64,000 bases of DNA from Bursaphelenchus xylophilus (GCA_904066235.2 CAJFCV020000005.1:1550001-1614000); one strand, 5' to 3'; numbered from the stretch's first letter, positions 31,660-55,889 are shown. The notes: generated by a model from the letters alone, not told the origin. A program made the numbers and translations.

Positions 31660-34600
31660 TTATTCTGGAACAAACAGCCATTTGCCTTTCTTTCTTCCCT
31701 TCGGCTTTGGCGGAGGTTTCGGCAAACCGTAAACGTCGTACGGGAATTTTTCGGTCATCTCCAGCGGCACAATAATTCTCCCGGATTCCAGATTTTCAAT
31801 TGGTGTCAAGGACGGATCTGCTTGAACGTAGGATGTTGGTTGGCCAGTTGGCGAGGCTAGAAATTGGATGGTAAAGATATTAGGTCGTCCAGAAAGTTTG
31901 TTCGTTTTTTTAAACTATTCTGTCGGAAAAATAATGAGCGCAATGTCGTTGCGGCAATCCCGTCGCTGAAGTGAAAACTAAACACTAATTTGCCAAGGAA
32001 AGTACTTTTATGGGGGCTCCTACTTTTTGACGGGACATGTCTCAAAAAATCAGAAAAAATGTGCTGATCAAGGATATATAAATCTTAGCTGCCCATTTTA
32101 GGTTTTTAGGGGCGAAAACTCAATCGGAAGTTGACCTAAAGCCCTTATGAACCCCTTTTCGCTTAATTTTTCACAGGTTTACAATTTTTATTTTGGCTTA
32201 AAATGATGTTTATTGAGTTTCTAAGACGTAATAAATCATTCTTGGCCCAAAAATTTATTTTTCCGACCTTCAACTTCAAAAAAGTTGATTCAGCCCAAAG
32301 GGGAAACCGAACCCGTGCGGCGTCCTCCCTCTAGATTCCCAAACTACGGCACTAGCCACTCGGCCACACCGCTCTCTTCCGAAGGAAGGGACCGACTGCG
32401 CTTTTTATCGTTTCGAATGCCTGCACCTTTTGTAGGGAAATTAAGCCAGTTTTTCGGCATTTTCATCCCTAAAAACCTAAAATGGGCAGCTAAGATTTAT
32501 ATATCCTTGATCAGCATTTTTTTTCTGATTTTTTGAGACATGTCCCGTCAAAAAGTAGGAGCCCCCATAAAAGTACTTTCCTTGTGAAAAATTAATTTTT
32601 CCATCGGTCATGCGATTTTTGCTGCGAATGAATGCTCATTATTTCCCCGACAGCCTAATATATAGTACTTCTAGACTCACGTTGAAGCTTCTGAGCTATG
32701 CCATTTTCATTATTTCCTCCACTATTTCCGAATTGCTGCACAGTGTGTCCGGCAAGCGGGACTGTCGAATACCCGGTATTCCACGAATCGCCCTGACCGG
32801 CGTTTCTCTGACGTGGCACTTCAACTGCAGTCTGCGGCGATGAGTAGCCAAAATAACCGTTGTTTGGTGCACTCACTGCAGTTTTTACTTGTTGATATCC
32901 GCCACCAATAACTCTTGGCTTGCGGTGTTCGAATCGCTGACCTTCAAGCGGACTTTCATACGGCCGACCGTAGGTCCAGTGGTCTGGACGCCGTACATAA
33001 GCACCTTTGTTTGACCATGCGAGTGGGCTCCGTCCATGTGGTTGTGATGTTGAAACTGGGGTCTGATAGGGCGGATAATCAAAGTCATTGGTCTGTTGCG
33101 CCACAATTTTACTTTGCTGTGGAGGTGCAACGATTTCAGGCTTACGATCCAGAACCACCTTGACTGGTGCTTGATAAGCCGAATAGCCATTATAATCGGT
33201 TTCCGGGTGCTGTACTACGTTCGAATGTTGATTATGTCCTTTTGCAGCCCTTACGTTTGGAGTGATATACTGTTGTCTTCCATAACCGTCTCCTTGCTGC
33301 TGTTCCGGTTGATTTGCAGCTGATGGGTGATTGTAATTCTCAAGAGTAAATATATCGTCGTCCTGGGGTTTAACGTGTTGCCTTGTTGCAAGTTTTCTGG
33401 CCGGAATCGACCCTTCACCGATATCTGCGTCATGCTTGATGTATTGTTGTTGATATGAGCGCGGCTGAACGTCCAATGCAGAGTGCTGAACAGAAGCGCT
33501 CTGTGCTTTTTGTGGCCGAGTGTCAGTTCGGTGTTTTCCATTTGGTAATCGGACTGAAGGATGATAAATCAAGGGACTTTCTTCTTCGCTGTCTGCAGTC
33601 AGATGACCGTGGAGCGGTTGGTGTTGCTCTGAACCCACCACTTCGATTTTTGGCTTTTTTTGATGGTGAATTACTCCAATCGTTGGCTTGCTTTGTTGAT
33701 GAATTGATGGATTTCCATTTTTGAACTGGTCTTGATGACTATTTCGATCAATTTTGGTATAAGGATTGGGTTTCAAGGAATGTCCCGCCTCCAGTCCGAT
33801 TCTTCTGTCGCTGGGCTTTCGACTTTTTATTCTTTGGTCATGTTCTTTGGATATAGTCGGTATACGGTAATGTTCTCTGGGTGTAGTCAGTATACGGTCA
33901 TGTTCTTTCGTAGTCGGTATATTTTGATAAATTTCGGTAAAAGGATTGGGCTTGAGGGAATCTCGCGCCTCCAGTCCGATTTTCTTGTGGCTCGGCTTGC
34001 CAGCATCTATTCTTTGGTCATGTTTTTTCGGTATACGAAGTGATGATTCCTTCTCGCTTATAGCAGAAGCGCTCCTCACTTCAGCCGGTCTTGATCTGTG
34101 TATCGGTCTAGTTTCTAGCTCGCGGAACCTGAGCTTTGGTTCCGCTGCATTCACAGGCCTTTGTCTCGGGGATTCGAGCACAGTACTTTGGTCATCACTC
34201 GCCGTCGGGCGAACAAAATATTTCGGGGCCTTCGTATTTTCTGTTTTCTCCATGTTCAACTGGCTTAATGGTACTGTGGTCGGTGCCTTTTGTTGTAGTA
34301 AGTTTGGTAACGTATATAATTTTGGTGACAATTCCTCATCTTTCTCATGCTGATGAACTTGACCGGTTTGAGATGCTAAAATTTTATTGTAAAGTCGTTT
34401 ATAACGCATAGACTCACGTTGAAGCTTTTGAATTCTGCCAGCTTCATTATTTCCTTCAGTATTTCCGAATTGCTGCACAGTGTGTCCGGTAAGCGGGACT
34501 GTCGAATACCCGGTATTCCAGGGATCGCCATGACCGGCGTTCTTGTGATGTGGCAGTTCAACTGGAGTCTGCGGTGATGAGTAGCCAAAATAGTAGTCTT

Positions 34601-37600
34601 CTGGAGTACTCACCGCAGGTTTTTTATTTCCCGAATGGCCCTGGCCAGGGTACTTATGAGATTTTTCGTTCTCCTTGTTCTTAAAAGCCGGTGAATAAGT
34701 GTTTGTTTCTTTTTCAATGAAACTAGGTGGTCTTGGGTTGAACCTGTTGTCTGAGTTTGCTGCCGGCTTTGATTGAGAAATGCGGAAGTCATCAGCGACA
34801 ATCTTTGGTCGTCTATATAGACTGGCTGGACGTTTGTTATGGTTGGGCGCTATATTTAGAGTCTTTGGACGTTGGCTGGCATGCTTGGACTCTGCATTTA
34901 GTAGAGTCTGTGGACGTTCGCTAGCATGGTGGGAGTGGATTCCAGCTGTTGTGCCTGTCAAATCTCCGGTATTCCCTTCCATAATTGGTTTCTCAAATGT
35001 TTTTACGCGTGGATCATGCTTGAAGCTGAAGCTCGGCGAAGGCTGGCTCGCATTCTGTGGATGATGTCGGGTTTTCTCGGAGGTGTTTATTCTGTACTCA
35101 TGAACTCTCGGGTCTCGGTGCTCGTTTGAATAGAACTGTGGGTTCTTTGTCCGGCGTTTCGTTGCATTTCGATCCGTTGTTGGATACTCGACGCGGCTTT
35201 GATGTGCTCTTGGTTGTGATATCCCTTTATCCGATTTGCTTGGGAAAACGTCCTCTGTATCTTTTTCTTTTGGACGCTGCAGCTTGTGTGGCGGCCGTCG
35301 TTGAGCTGGTTTCCGCGATTGTTTCACGTGCTGCGCAGTAGGATACGGTTCTGTGTGATCAAGACCATTGACCAGGTTTAATTGATGCTCTCTTGGCAAT
35401 TCTGGACGAACTGAACGGTCTGTTATGGAGGCTGGAAAATCTTGGCTAGGTATAATATCTTTGTGAATTCGTGGATCTGCTTTCAAAGTCTTGCCAGCCG
35501 ACCGACCAGGGCTTATTTTGTCTGGCCGTTCCGTCGTAGGCAAAACTCGCTTCACATTTAGAGATCTAAATTGACTCTTCTTGTCCGCCGTTGGCTCGGG
35601 ATTCGTGATGATCTTTGTGGCTTTCACTCGTGGATCAGATATTTTCGGCTGATGGTTGCTGTGACGCGCGGGAGGCCTTGTGATTTTACCTCTACTATCC
35701 AAAATCTCTTTGAATGGAGACTGATTTGCCGAATAGCCATTATATTCCTGTTCCGGCCGCTGTACGACCGTAGAACGTTGAGTCTGTCCTTGAGGAGCCC
35801 TTAAATTTGGAGTGACATGTTGTGGTCTTCCATAAGCGTCTCCTTGATGTATACGAGCCCTATAACCAGGAGCTGCCTCATAATTTTGCTGGCTTGGAGA
35901 AGACTGATAAATTTTTGGACTGTCATGATGAATTTTGCGGTTTGAATGTGGTTTTACTGCAAAATCATCATATTCATGGCTTGTTGTGCGTTCCGACGAA
36001 ATAGACTTATACGATGGTTTTCTACTGTAATGTTTGGGGTCTTCAGGTTTCAGATTAACATAATCCATACTTGCTACTCTAAGATCATGATGTCTAGGGT
36101 CACGGCGCTCCACGACTCTAGGATCATGACGATCTCTTAGTGGCTTGTTGATTTTGTTCACCTCGGGATGTGTTGCCTCACTTGGAGTAAGTAACTCGTC
36201 CTGTTTAGGGTCCAAGATGTGTCTATGCCGTTGATTTATCTGCCCACCTTTTCTAGGCATTCCATGTGTTCGTATCTCGCCTGCGTAAGGTTGAGGGTTT
36301 GTTGACACGCGACGCAATAAATACGGTTGAGCTGTGGCTTCGTCTAAGCTCCCGAGTCTTTTTCCGGGATCTACAGAATTTTCATCAGGACCTAGGAACG
36401 GTAAATCGTAGCGCGCGGCGTTTTTGTACGGACGATTCACTTCTTTTATCGTGTGATGCTCATCGTGATGGTCGTCGGTGAGTTTCTGTTTAAAGTCGTC
36501 TTCGTCCCGCTTCTTCTCGACCTTGTCAACGGTCTCCTGCAATTTTCTCTCCTCTTCGGCTCTCCTGTGATCCTCGTTTGCCAATTTCAAGTCGTCGAGG
36601 ACGTGTTTCCTTCTATTCTCCTCTTGTTTCAACTCTGTTCGAGAATACTCATCATCCTCTTCGTGCGACTTCTTCTCCGTATGACTTTTCTTGATGTATC
36701 GGTGGCAAAGATCGCCCAGAACTTCAATCTCGTCCCTTGACAGCTCCTTATTTCGCTCCTTGTGGGCTTTGTCCTCTTCTGACTCCTCGTCGATCCGTTT
36801 CTCGGCCTCATTCGTCTCCTGATGCAGATGTTTCTTCGACTTATGATGCGACTCCTCCAATTTTTTGGACAATTCTTCTAGCCACTCTCGTTGCTTGGCA
36901 ATCTCGAGCTTTGAGAGATGCTTATGTTTGTTCACTTCGGAATGCGCATCCTCGATCGAGCGCTCGTCCAACAAAGTTCGTTCGACTGGTTGTGAACCAG
37001 CGGGGCCGTAAAGTGTGTTGGAGTCGCTGAAAAAATGACCGGGATATATCAGTCGGTCGGGAAAATAATGAGCACTTTGTCGCAATCGCATCGCCGCCGG
37101 GAAAATGAATTGGTTCGCAGAAAAATCAAATTGTTTTTCACTTCAGCGATGCGATCAACGCAGCGGCATTGCGCTTATTATTTTTCCGGCAGACAGCTCG
37201 TGACCTATAAATCTTTGTATGTCCAGAAAATATGTCACAATGACGCGGGTTTAGGATATTCCTGTGATATAAAAATGACTGTATTCTGCTTGCAGTACTC
37301 CATAGAGCACGTCAAAAAATTTCGGGTTCTCGTCGCACAAAAATCCAGAAAATCCGTCATCCAAATAGCGAATTGCAAATGTTATGAGGTTAAAAAAATT
37401 TTCTGAGCACTCTAGAGAATAAGTCTAGCCATATACAGCCATTTTTTATGCCACTGGCACATATTAAAGCGATGTCATCGTGACATATTTTCTGGAGACA
37501 CCGAGATTCATAAGTCCTTAGCCTGAACACGGCGACTGGAAACGTAAGAAGAACTGTCTACGAGACTTACTCCTCTTCGGGTGCAATCGGATCGCAATAA

Positions 37601-38841
37601 GGAATAGCCAAACCTTCCAGCTGTCTACCACCCACAACACAGAAAGCGTTCAACGAAGCGCCAAGTTCTTTTCGAATTTGATGAGGTTGTGCCAGTATAA
37701 GATCGTTCTGCAGTCGGCACGTTTCCAGCCATGATAGGCGTTGATTGTATTCCAAGTCCTAAATGAGACATGAATGAATTAACAGGGGAAGTGCCCCAAG
37801 TACGACGCTCAGATTTTGATGAAACTTGCCACAAATTTGGGTGAATACTTTCGATGAGACATGCAAGATTTCGAAAAAGCGCTTTGCAGAAACGACCGAG
37901 ATTTTTAGGGTGCAAGTTGGTAAACAGAGTACCGTTTTTTACAAGACCTTTGCTACCGTAGAGAGATATGTTTCCACAAAAAAAAATATTTTTTCCGGAG
38001 CTAAACTAGTAAAGTTATGGCCAGAAAGTGTTTTCTCTGACCACTCTCCGCTTTTCGAATACTCTCTCGGCCGCAATGATCGTTGAATATCTCGGCTGTG
38101 CATGCAAAGCACGAGTTAAAATTTTCAGGAATTGATATGTATCCTATCCCCAAAGTATGTCCAGAATTTAACGAAAATCTGGACGTTGCACTTGAGCTAC
38201 TTTCCTTGTAAATACGATCAAAAACTTACAATTAAAAACCGTTTGATTGTTCGGGCTTCCTGCGACATGGTGAGCAGCGCCGGATTGTGTCGGTCGTTGT
38301 TTTGAAACGCTTTCCAGCGGTACATTTGGGTTTGAAAAAGACGCTAGAAAAAAATGAATCATAAGTATCCGTCTGTCGGGAAAATAATGAGCACTCTTTT
38401 GCATCGAAAAACGCATCGCTGAATTGAAAAATGAATTGTGTCGAGACAAAATCATCTTTTTACTTCAACGACACGATCGGCGCAGCGACAGAGTGCTCAT
38501 TATTTTCCCGACAGGCTGAAAACGGCTCGGGCGCAGCTCGGAGAAATTTTTTCTTCAAGTGCCCTAACTACGCCCATGCCGACAGGCTAACTCACTTCAG
38601 CGAGTCCACGATTGGACCTGGCGATATCATGCCGCAACTTCCTCAAAATCGCCGCCTTCGGCACGTTCGGCTCATTTATTCGCTCGAGGAACCAAGCATA
38701 ATCGTCTGTGGAATAATGCCTTCGAAACACCTCATAGTCCTCCGGATCCACCTCCTCATAGCGATAATAGAGGGAGGCGTGACATAGTGGGAACAACACA
38801 ATCGGAAATACAGCAAGACGCAGCCACGGCGATATCCGCAT
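31660..38841 (-). CDS. Giant secreted repetitive protein 1, ~1,700 residues
   Basis: Five exons: 38596-38841, 38230-38343, 37571-37758, 32681-37026 and 31660-31856. All junction phases match, and the frame closes at a lysine-rich end (KPKGRKKGKWLFVPE). The signal peptide is MRISPWLRLAVFPIVLFPLC. Exons 1-3 give a compact, mostly helical domain (about residues 23-185) with a few Cys. The 4.3 kb exon is low complexity: a Lys/Glu/His-rich stretch likely to form coiled coil (KLEIAKQREWLEELSKKLEE), then a long basic, Pro/His/Tyr-rich region. Dispersed repeats include HDPRV-type motifs (about eight), YNGYSA-Q-P-K blocks, and GYSTVPL-GHTVQQFGN blocks with FGYSSPQT. No family is recognised; a cuticle, eggshell or other extracellular matrix component is plausible. 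The exon is free of transposons while introns 1-4 are full of them. Confidence 0.75.
31870..32662. mobile_element. Nested elements in the last intron of giant gene 1
   Basis: A decayed TCTGTCGG MITE (about 31,919 and 32,630-32,656) is split by a foldback, 31,995-32,583. The foldback ends are CAAGGAAAGTACTTTTATGG and its inverse, with long arms (GGAGCCCCCATAAAAG). A stray mariner-like end (GGTCGTCCAGAAAGTTTGTT) precedes it at about 31,884 and recurs at 55,236. The MITE starts within a few bases of the exon 4 donor. Confidence 0.8.
32290..32400 (-). other. tRNA-like (pol III A and B box) sequence inside the foldback
   Basis: On the minus strand the A-box-like TGGCCGAGTGG is followed about 40 nt later by the B-box-like GGTTCGGTTTCC, with a long variable-type segment between. 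The acceptor and T stems pair poorly, so it is not a convincing working tRNA. It is better read as a tRNA-Ser/Leu-type pseudogene or SINE head in the loop of the foldback. Confidence 0.45.
34380..34625 (-). repeat. Internal duplication in giant protein 1
   Basis: This coding block (FGYSSPQTPVE, NTGYSTVPL, GHTVQQFGN, KLQRES) is repeated at the 3' end of the exon (32,681-32,930) with about 75% identity by eye. A second pair (GDGYGRQQ to YNGYSAYQAP) lies at about 33,140-33,310 and 35,700-35,860. In the 3' copy the AACGTGAGTCT string is used as the exon's donor; in the 5' copy the same string is coding. Confidence 0.65.
37047..37500. mobile_element. MITE plus a GTCACAATGAC-type foldback, giant gene 1 intron 3
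   Basis: 37,047-37,197 is a TCGGTCGGG/GAGCAC MITE. 37,205-37,490 has inverted arms containing CAGAAAATATGTCACAATGA and TCGTGACATATTTTCTGGAG. Words of the second element (GATGACATATTTTATG, GTGCCAGTGG) recur at about 23,720-23,850. Confidence 0.7.
37788..38212. mobile_element. CAGGGGAAGTGC element, giant gene 1 intron 2
   Basis: The left end AACAGGGGAAGTGCCCCAAG follows ATTA. The right end is the diverged ACTTGAGCTACTTTCCTTG before TAA. The family core (AACGACCGAGATTTTTAGG, CTCTCGGCCGCAATGATCG) is clear. Confidence 0.75.
38368..38520. mobile_element. TCTGTCGGG MITE, giant gene 1 intron 1
   Basis: Ends CGTCTGTCGGGAAAATAATG and CCCGACAGGCTGA, GAGCAC subfamily. Confidence 0.8.
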
Positions 38842-38849
38842 TTGCCCTT

Positions 38850-39980
38850 TGGGACCGTGAATGTGTAGATTGCGGTGACCGTTGTAGCAGAAAACTACTA
38901 GATAATGGAAGAACACTGTTCAACTCTATGTTATTGAATCATCCGGTATCGAAGAGGCCTCTCCGTATCAATGTTGTTTCAATTTTATGGGCGATAGTAA
39001 AGTTCCCTTTCCATCTTTCATATGCTAAACATGGTATTCGTCGTTGACCTTTTGGACATTTCAAACTTGGCTCTAATTTTAGCTTCGACGCTAATTATTA
39101 AGATTTTTACCATCCTAATTATCGATGTTAGAGTGATAATTAGCACAAACATCACTTACAAATCGAAAATTTGTTGATTCAGAATTTATTACGATTCTTG
39201 TTTACTGCTGCATTGTTATGATAAAGCAATAAAAACCCACGCATACCAACGGCCATGTCCTTGTTTCTTCCATTTCCAACTCGTTGATCACTTATGCAAA
39301 ATACAGAGTGTATCAAAAAATATCGCGAATATCGTTGTGCTCTTTGCAGATATCCAAGAAATTTTTAAATTTAAAAATTGCTTATAAAATCAGAAATTGT
39401 GCCGCATTTGAATACGCAAAAGAAGTTTTTTCCGCCTCGGCGGAGAGGCCATTTTTTGGCGGAGACATTTTACGAGGGAATGGTCTCAATTTTTCCCCGG
39501 CGTTTGGGAAAATGTCAAGTACAGGGGCCAATGCGCTATCTGAAAGTTAGCTGATAATGGTAGGGGCAGCTCGGAAAACTGGCACGGGCGCAGCTCGCAT
39601 CTCGGGGCAGCTCGAGAAGAAGCTTTCGCAGCTCGCCGGAGCTAGGTTTCAGCTTGTTTTCGAGCTGCGCCCAGGACGCGAAACGCGCCCGTGCAAGTTT
39701 TCCGAGCTGCGCCCTACCATTTTCAGCTAACTTTCAGCAAACCTTAGCGCATTGGCCCCAGGTGAATAGAGCAAGTCGATTTTTGTAAAAAAAGGCATTT
39801 TCCAGCTGCGGAATAAGCCCGGCGGACAAAAAATTCCAAAAAAATTCGTTTTTCTCTTCCCTTGGAAATGAGTGTCCAGTTATTCGGTTGGCCGCGTGGA
39901 TAAAGCGTTTCGGATTTGAAACCATGTAGTTTTAAAAAATGTATTATTAAATATTATATGTACTAATAAAACATAATGAT
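38850..39980. other. Gap between the two giant genes, with a CGCAGCTCG palindrome
   Basis: No exon is recognised. 39,525-39,760 is a palindrome. Its arms contain GCCAATGCGCTATCTGAAAG and GGCGCAGCTCGGAAAACT, with inverses near 39,690-39,755; the centre is near 39,640. It resembles isolated GCGCAGCTCGGAG strings at 5,710 and 38,535. Confidence 0.6.
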
Positions 39981-52764
<12,784 letters not shown>

Positions 52765-53036
52765 AGTCAGAGAATATCATATGATATAGGATGGTTGCAA
52801 AACAGAAAGAGGGATCGTTGGTTATAATCGATTTATTCGAAGGTTGTTAGTGGGTGTTATAATTCGCCATAATTGAAGGGAATTGAGGAACGTTGGCGGG
52901 AGTTTTCCCCAAAATTTGATGTGGGCTTTGGTTTGCGAAATTCCGACGGGGGTGGACTTGTTTTGCAAGAAATTTTGCTGCGACAATCCATATTAATTTC
53001 CCGACAGACTGACATTACGATTCATTACAAGTGTTT

Positions 53037-53690
53037 TTTTTTTGGCGGGCGCACACTTGCGGGCAACCACTTTGTGGGCAAATTTTTTGCGGGCAGCCAC
53101 TTTGCGGGCAGCCGGCATTTGCGGCCAGCACCGGCATTTGCGGGCAGCCTGGGACATTTGCGGGCAGGGTCGACAGTTGCGGGCAGCCTGGAAGATTTGC
53201 GGGCAGCCGACATTTGCGGCAACTGACACCTGATTGTGAGGGTGACAGGGTGGAGGTGGAAAAATTACTATGATATTTTGGAAATTTGCCGACATTTGCG
53301 GGCAGCCGACATTTGCGGGCAACCGGCACTTGAGGATAACAAGGTGGAGATGATAAAATTACGGCGATATTTTGGAAGTTTTCCGACATTTGCGGGCAGG
53401 CAATACTTGCGGAAAGCCGACATTTGCGGGCAACAGTTCCAAAAGTACCAATACAGTCTGTGTCATTGTTTTTTCCTGTTGCCCGCAAATGTCGGCTGCC
53501 CGCAAGTGTCGGTTGCCCGCAAATGTCCCAGGCTGCCCGCAAATGTCTCAGCTGCCCGCAAATGTTTCACCTGCCCGCAAATGTGACCCCCCAAATTTTG
53601 CCCGCAAAGTGGCTGCCCGCAAAAAATTTGCCCGCAAACTGGTTGCCCGCAAAGTGGTTGCCCGCAAGTGTCGCGACGCCTTTTTTTCCA
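53037..53690. mobile_element. TTTGCGGGCAGCC foldback
   Basis: The left half is tandem CATTTGCGGGCAGCC units and the right half has the inverse GGCTGCCCGCAAATG units. Outer ends are GGCGGGCGCACACTTGCGGG and a diverged inverse GTGTCGCGACGCC. The spacer (about 53,225-53,400) is AT-richer. It lies directly before the orphan protease exon. Confidence 0.8.
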
Positions 53691-53776
53691 TAATCAAAAT
53701 ATGGTTCTAACGAGGCTCTAGATTGCACTGTAGGCCATGCTAAATACAGCTGGGGCATTTTGGTTGTTGTTTTTAG

Positions 53777-53910
53777 CGATTAATCTCGTCGACTACTGGG
53801 TTATCAAGAACTCTTGGGGGGCCGGCTGGGGAGAGTCCGGCTTTGTCAGAGTTCGCCGTGGCAACAACAGCTTGCAGGTGGCCGATTATAACTACGCTGT
53901 CTATGCCTAA
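53777..53910 (+). pseudogene. Orphan last exon of a papain-family (C1A) cysteine protease
   Basis: After a TTTTTAG acceptor the exon (phase 1 start) encodes [19 protein letters not shown] and VRVRRG to a stop at 53,908. YW-IKNSWG-GWGE-G is the C1A signature around the catalytic Asn. AATAAA follows at 53,932-53,937. I find no exon with the catalytic Cys (CGSCWAF type) or His on this strand; upstream are only repeats and then the opposite-strand giant gene 2. It is therefore a fragment left by deletion or copied there by a transposon. The reading frame itself is intact. Confidence 0.75.
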
Positions 53911-53931
53911 AATCTGTAATGTTCAGTTGAC

Positions 53932-53946
53932 AATAAATGCTTTATT
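53932..53946. terminator. Facing polyadenylation signals
   Basis: AATAAA (+) at 53,932-53,937 and TTTATT, i.e. AATAAA on the minus strand, at 53,941-53,946 serve the C1A fragment and the S1 protease. Only 3 bp separate them. Confidence 0.6.
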
Positions 53947-53988
53947 TAACAGGTTTGTTCGTTATTTTATCGCACTATTAAAATTCAT

Positions 53989-55882
53989 TCAATCCCACAA
54001 TCCACAATTCCAGGCGTGAATTCGATTCATAATATATTTCCTGTCGCCACCTGGAATTTCTTTGAGCAGTCGAATCATGTTGGCAGTTCTAGTCATTAAA
54101 AAGGCAGAGGTTAATTTGCAGAACGAAACTTCTTGTTCCACGGTTTTAACCTCCGGCGCTGTTCCCTCCACACGAGCGTAGATTTGTGAACCGACGCCGG
54201 CGAGCATGGATAGGCCGTGAAATTTACAGATAGTTGGTCCTCCCGAGTCGCCCTGTACACAGAAAAAACAGATGATTCATTTGAAGAGACTTTTAGCTTA
54301 CAGGGGAAGTACTACAAGTGCGACGCTCAGATTTTGATGAAACTTGGCACAAATTTAGAATAATTTTTTCTAAGATATGTGCGAGAATCCTAGCTCGCGC
54401 TTTGAATTGAAACAACCGAGATTTTTAGATTGAAAGTCGGCCAAAATTTAGGACTTCTTGCCAAATTTCGGCGCGAAAAGTTTCATGCCTATTTCAACCG
54501 TAAAGGACAATGTTTCTGCAAAAAATCAAATTATTCCGCACGCAATTGCCAGAGTTATGGCCAAAAAGCACTTTTCTCTCTGACCGCTCTCCACGTTTAG
54601 CGTGCTCTTTCGGCGGCAAAAATCGTTCGATATCTCGGCGGCGCCCGCAAAGCGCGAGCTAAAACTTTCAGTAATTGATATTGAGTCCATACCCGACGTG
54701 TGTACAAAATTAAAAAAAAATCTGAGCATCGCACTTGGAGTACTTCCCCTGTTAGCAAACATCTCCTTACGTTGCACATCTTCGCTTTGCTGTGGTACGA
54801 CGCGATTAGACAGCTCTCCGATCCATACGCATTACTTGGCGGTCTCCTTACTGTGTAATGCGCTTCACGGACCTCCCGCGACTTGGCATTGTCTTAACTC
54901 TCACAGTTTATTTTGAATCCGAACTTACGCTCGGTCAACCCATAGCCATAGCCAACACAATCTTTCAAATCGGAGACCGCCCCACAATAAACGTATAAAG
55001 GAGACGCCGTTTGTACGGTTATGTTCTTTTCCAAAATTAAAAGAGCGTTGTCGTCGCACTCCTTCTAAAAATGTATAATCTGTCATGCTGATCGGCGGTA
55101 GGTGCACATGTTCATGGGATCTACCAATATCCGCTTTTCGCGGTAAAAACTTGCGACGGGCACCTCTTGCTCTCCAAGCCTGACGAAGTACTTTTCCAAA
55201 AAAGGCCTAATAGAGTGTTAAAAAGTGAGCATACGTACGGTCGTCCAGAAAGTTTGTTCGTTTTTTTCATTGGTTTGGTTTACGAGGATTGTTTGCAGTT
55301 TGGCAAAGGGTATATATTTACTTGATACAGCCAGTTTTGCAGAGGAGAAAAAGCTGTATCAAATAAATGTATTCCTAAAACTGGAAGGCCAGGAGAAGAA
55401 ATAAAGCTGAGGATCGACCGGTCGAGGAAGACGAGACGACAAGGAGAAGGAGTCTTTTATTGGACACACACAGAAGGAAAAGTGATTACAAAATGATTTG
55501 ATCCGTGTCTTTTATAGTGAATTGGCGAACTTATGCAAATTTGGGGCTTAGCGCCAACAATTCCATTTGCCAAAGAACAAACAATCCTTGTAAAACAAAG
55601 GAATGAAAAACGTACAAACTTTCTGGACGACGTCATACATACATACCACTCGGAGAGCCGACAATGTGAGGCGGTTGCGACAATGTCTTCAGCCAGCAGC
55701 ACACCGCTGCAAATCGTAGCGTTCCCGAACACTTGTTTCCCGTTTCTGGTTGCGTTGACATGCACACGGACCTCGACGACACGCTCGGCATCCGGACTTT
55801 CGGAGACCTTGCTGTACAGCCACGGGACTGATAACACCGTTGGCACACATAGTAGGAATGCGAAGCCGAATGGGTGAAACAT
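53989..55882 (-). CDS. S1 family (trypsin-like) serine protease, secreted
   Basis: Five exons (55647-55882, 55125-55206, 54929-55064, 54771-54892, 53989-54252) encode about 279 residues. The signal peptide is MFHPFGFAFLLCVPTVLS. The catalytic triad is visible: His in VATASHC, Asp in CDDNALLIL and Ser in CNGDSGGP. The motif normally reading GVVSWG after the Ser is GVGSQIYA here, and a ~45-residue C-terminal tail follows, so specificity may be unusual. Two boundaries are weak. The end of exon 2 could use GTAGAT (chosen, keeps frame) although VDPMN beyond it looks coding, and the exon 3/4 intron is only 36 nt. Intron 1 holds a mariner-like MITE and intron 4 a CAGGGG element. Confidence 0.75.
54297..54756. 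mobile_element. CAGGGGAAGTAC element with TTA flanks, S1 protease intron 4
   Basis: Intact ends CAGGGGAAGTACTACAAGTG and its inverse are preceded and followed by TTA. A TNA duplication is the hallmark of Tc4/Tc5-type elements. This is one of the best preserved copies, about 460 bp. Confidence 0.85.
55234..55640. mobile_element. Mariner-like MITE (GGTCGTCCAGAAAGTTTGT ends)
   Basis: Inverted ends GGTCGTCCAGAAAGTTTGTTCG and its inverse at 55,610-55,637 bound about 400 bp in intron 1 of the S1 protease. No transposase is encoded. A lone end of the same type lies at 31,884. Mariner assignment is by the end sequence from memory. Confidence 0.6.
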
Positions 55883-55889
55883 GGCAGCT

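Noticed and set aside
32655..37091. Start codon at 37,091 for giant gene 1 and at 51,175 for giant gene 2
   Set aside because: Both Met codons lie inside transposon sequence within introns. In-frame acceptors at 37,026 and 51,115 with matching upstream exons give the real exon starts.
53015..53693. Cys/Ala/Pro-rich frames (ARKCRLPANVG type)
   Set aside because: They are translation of the GGGCAGCC foldback and are present on both strands.
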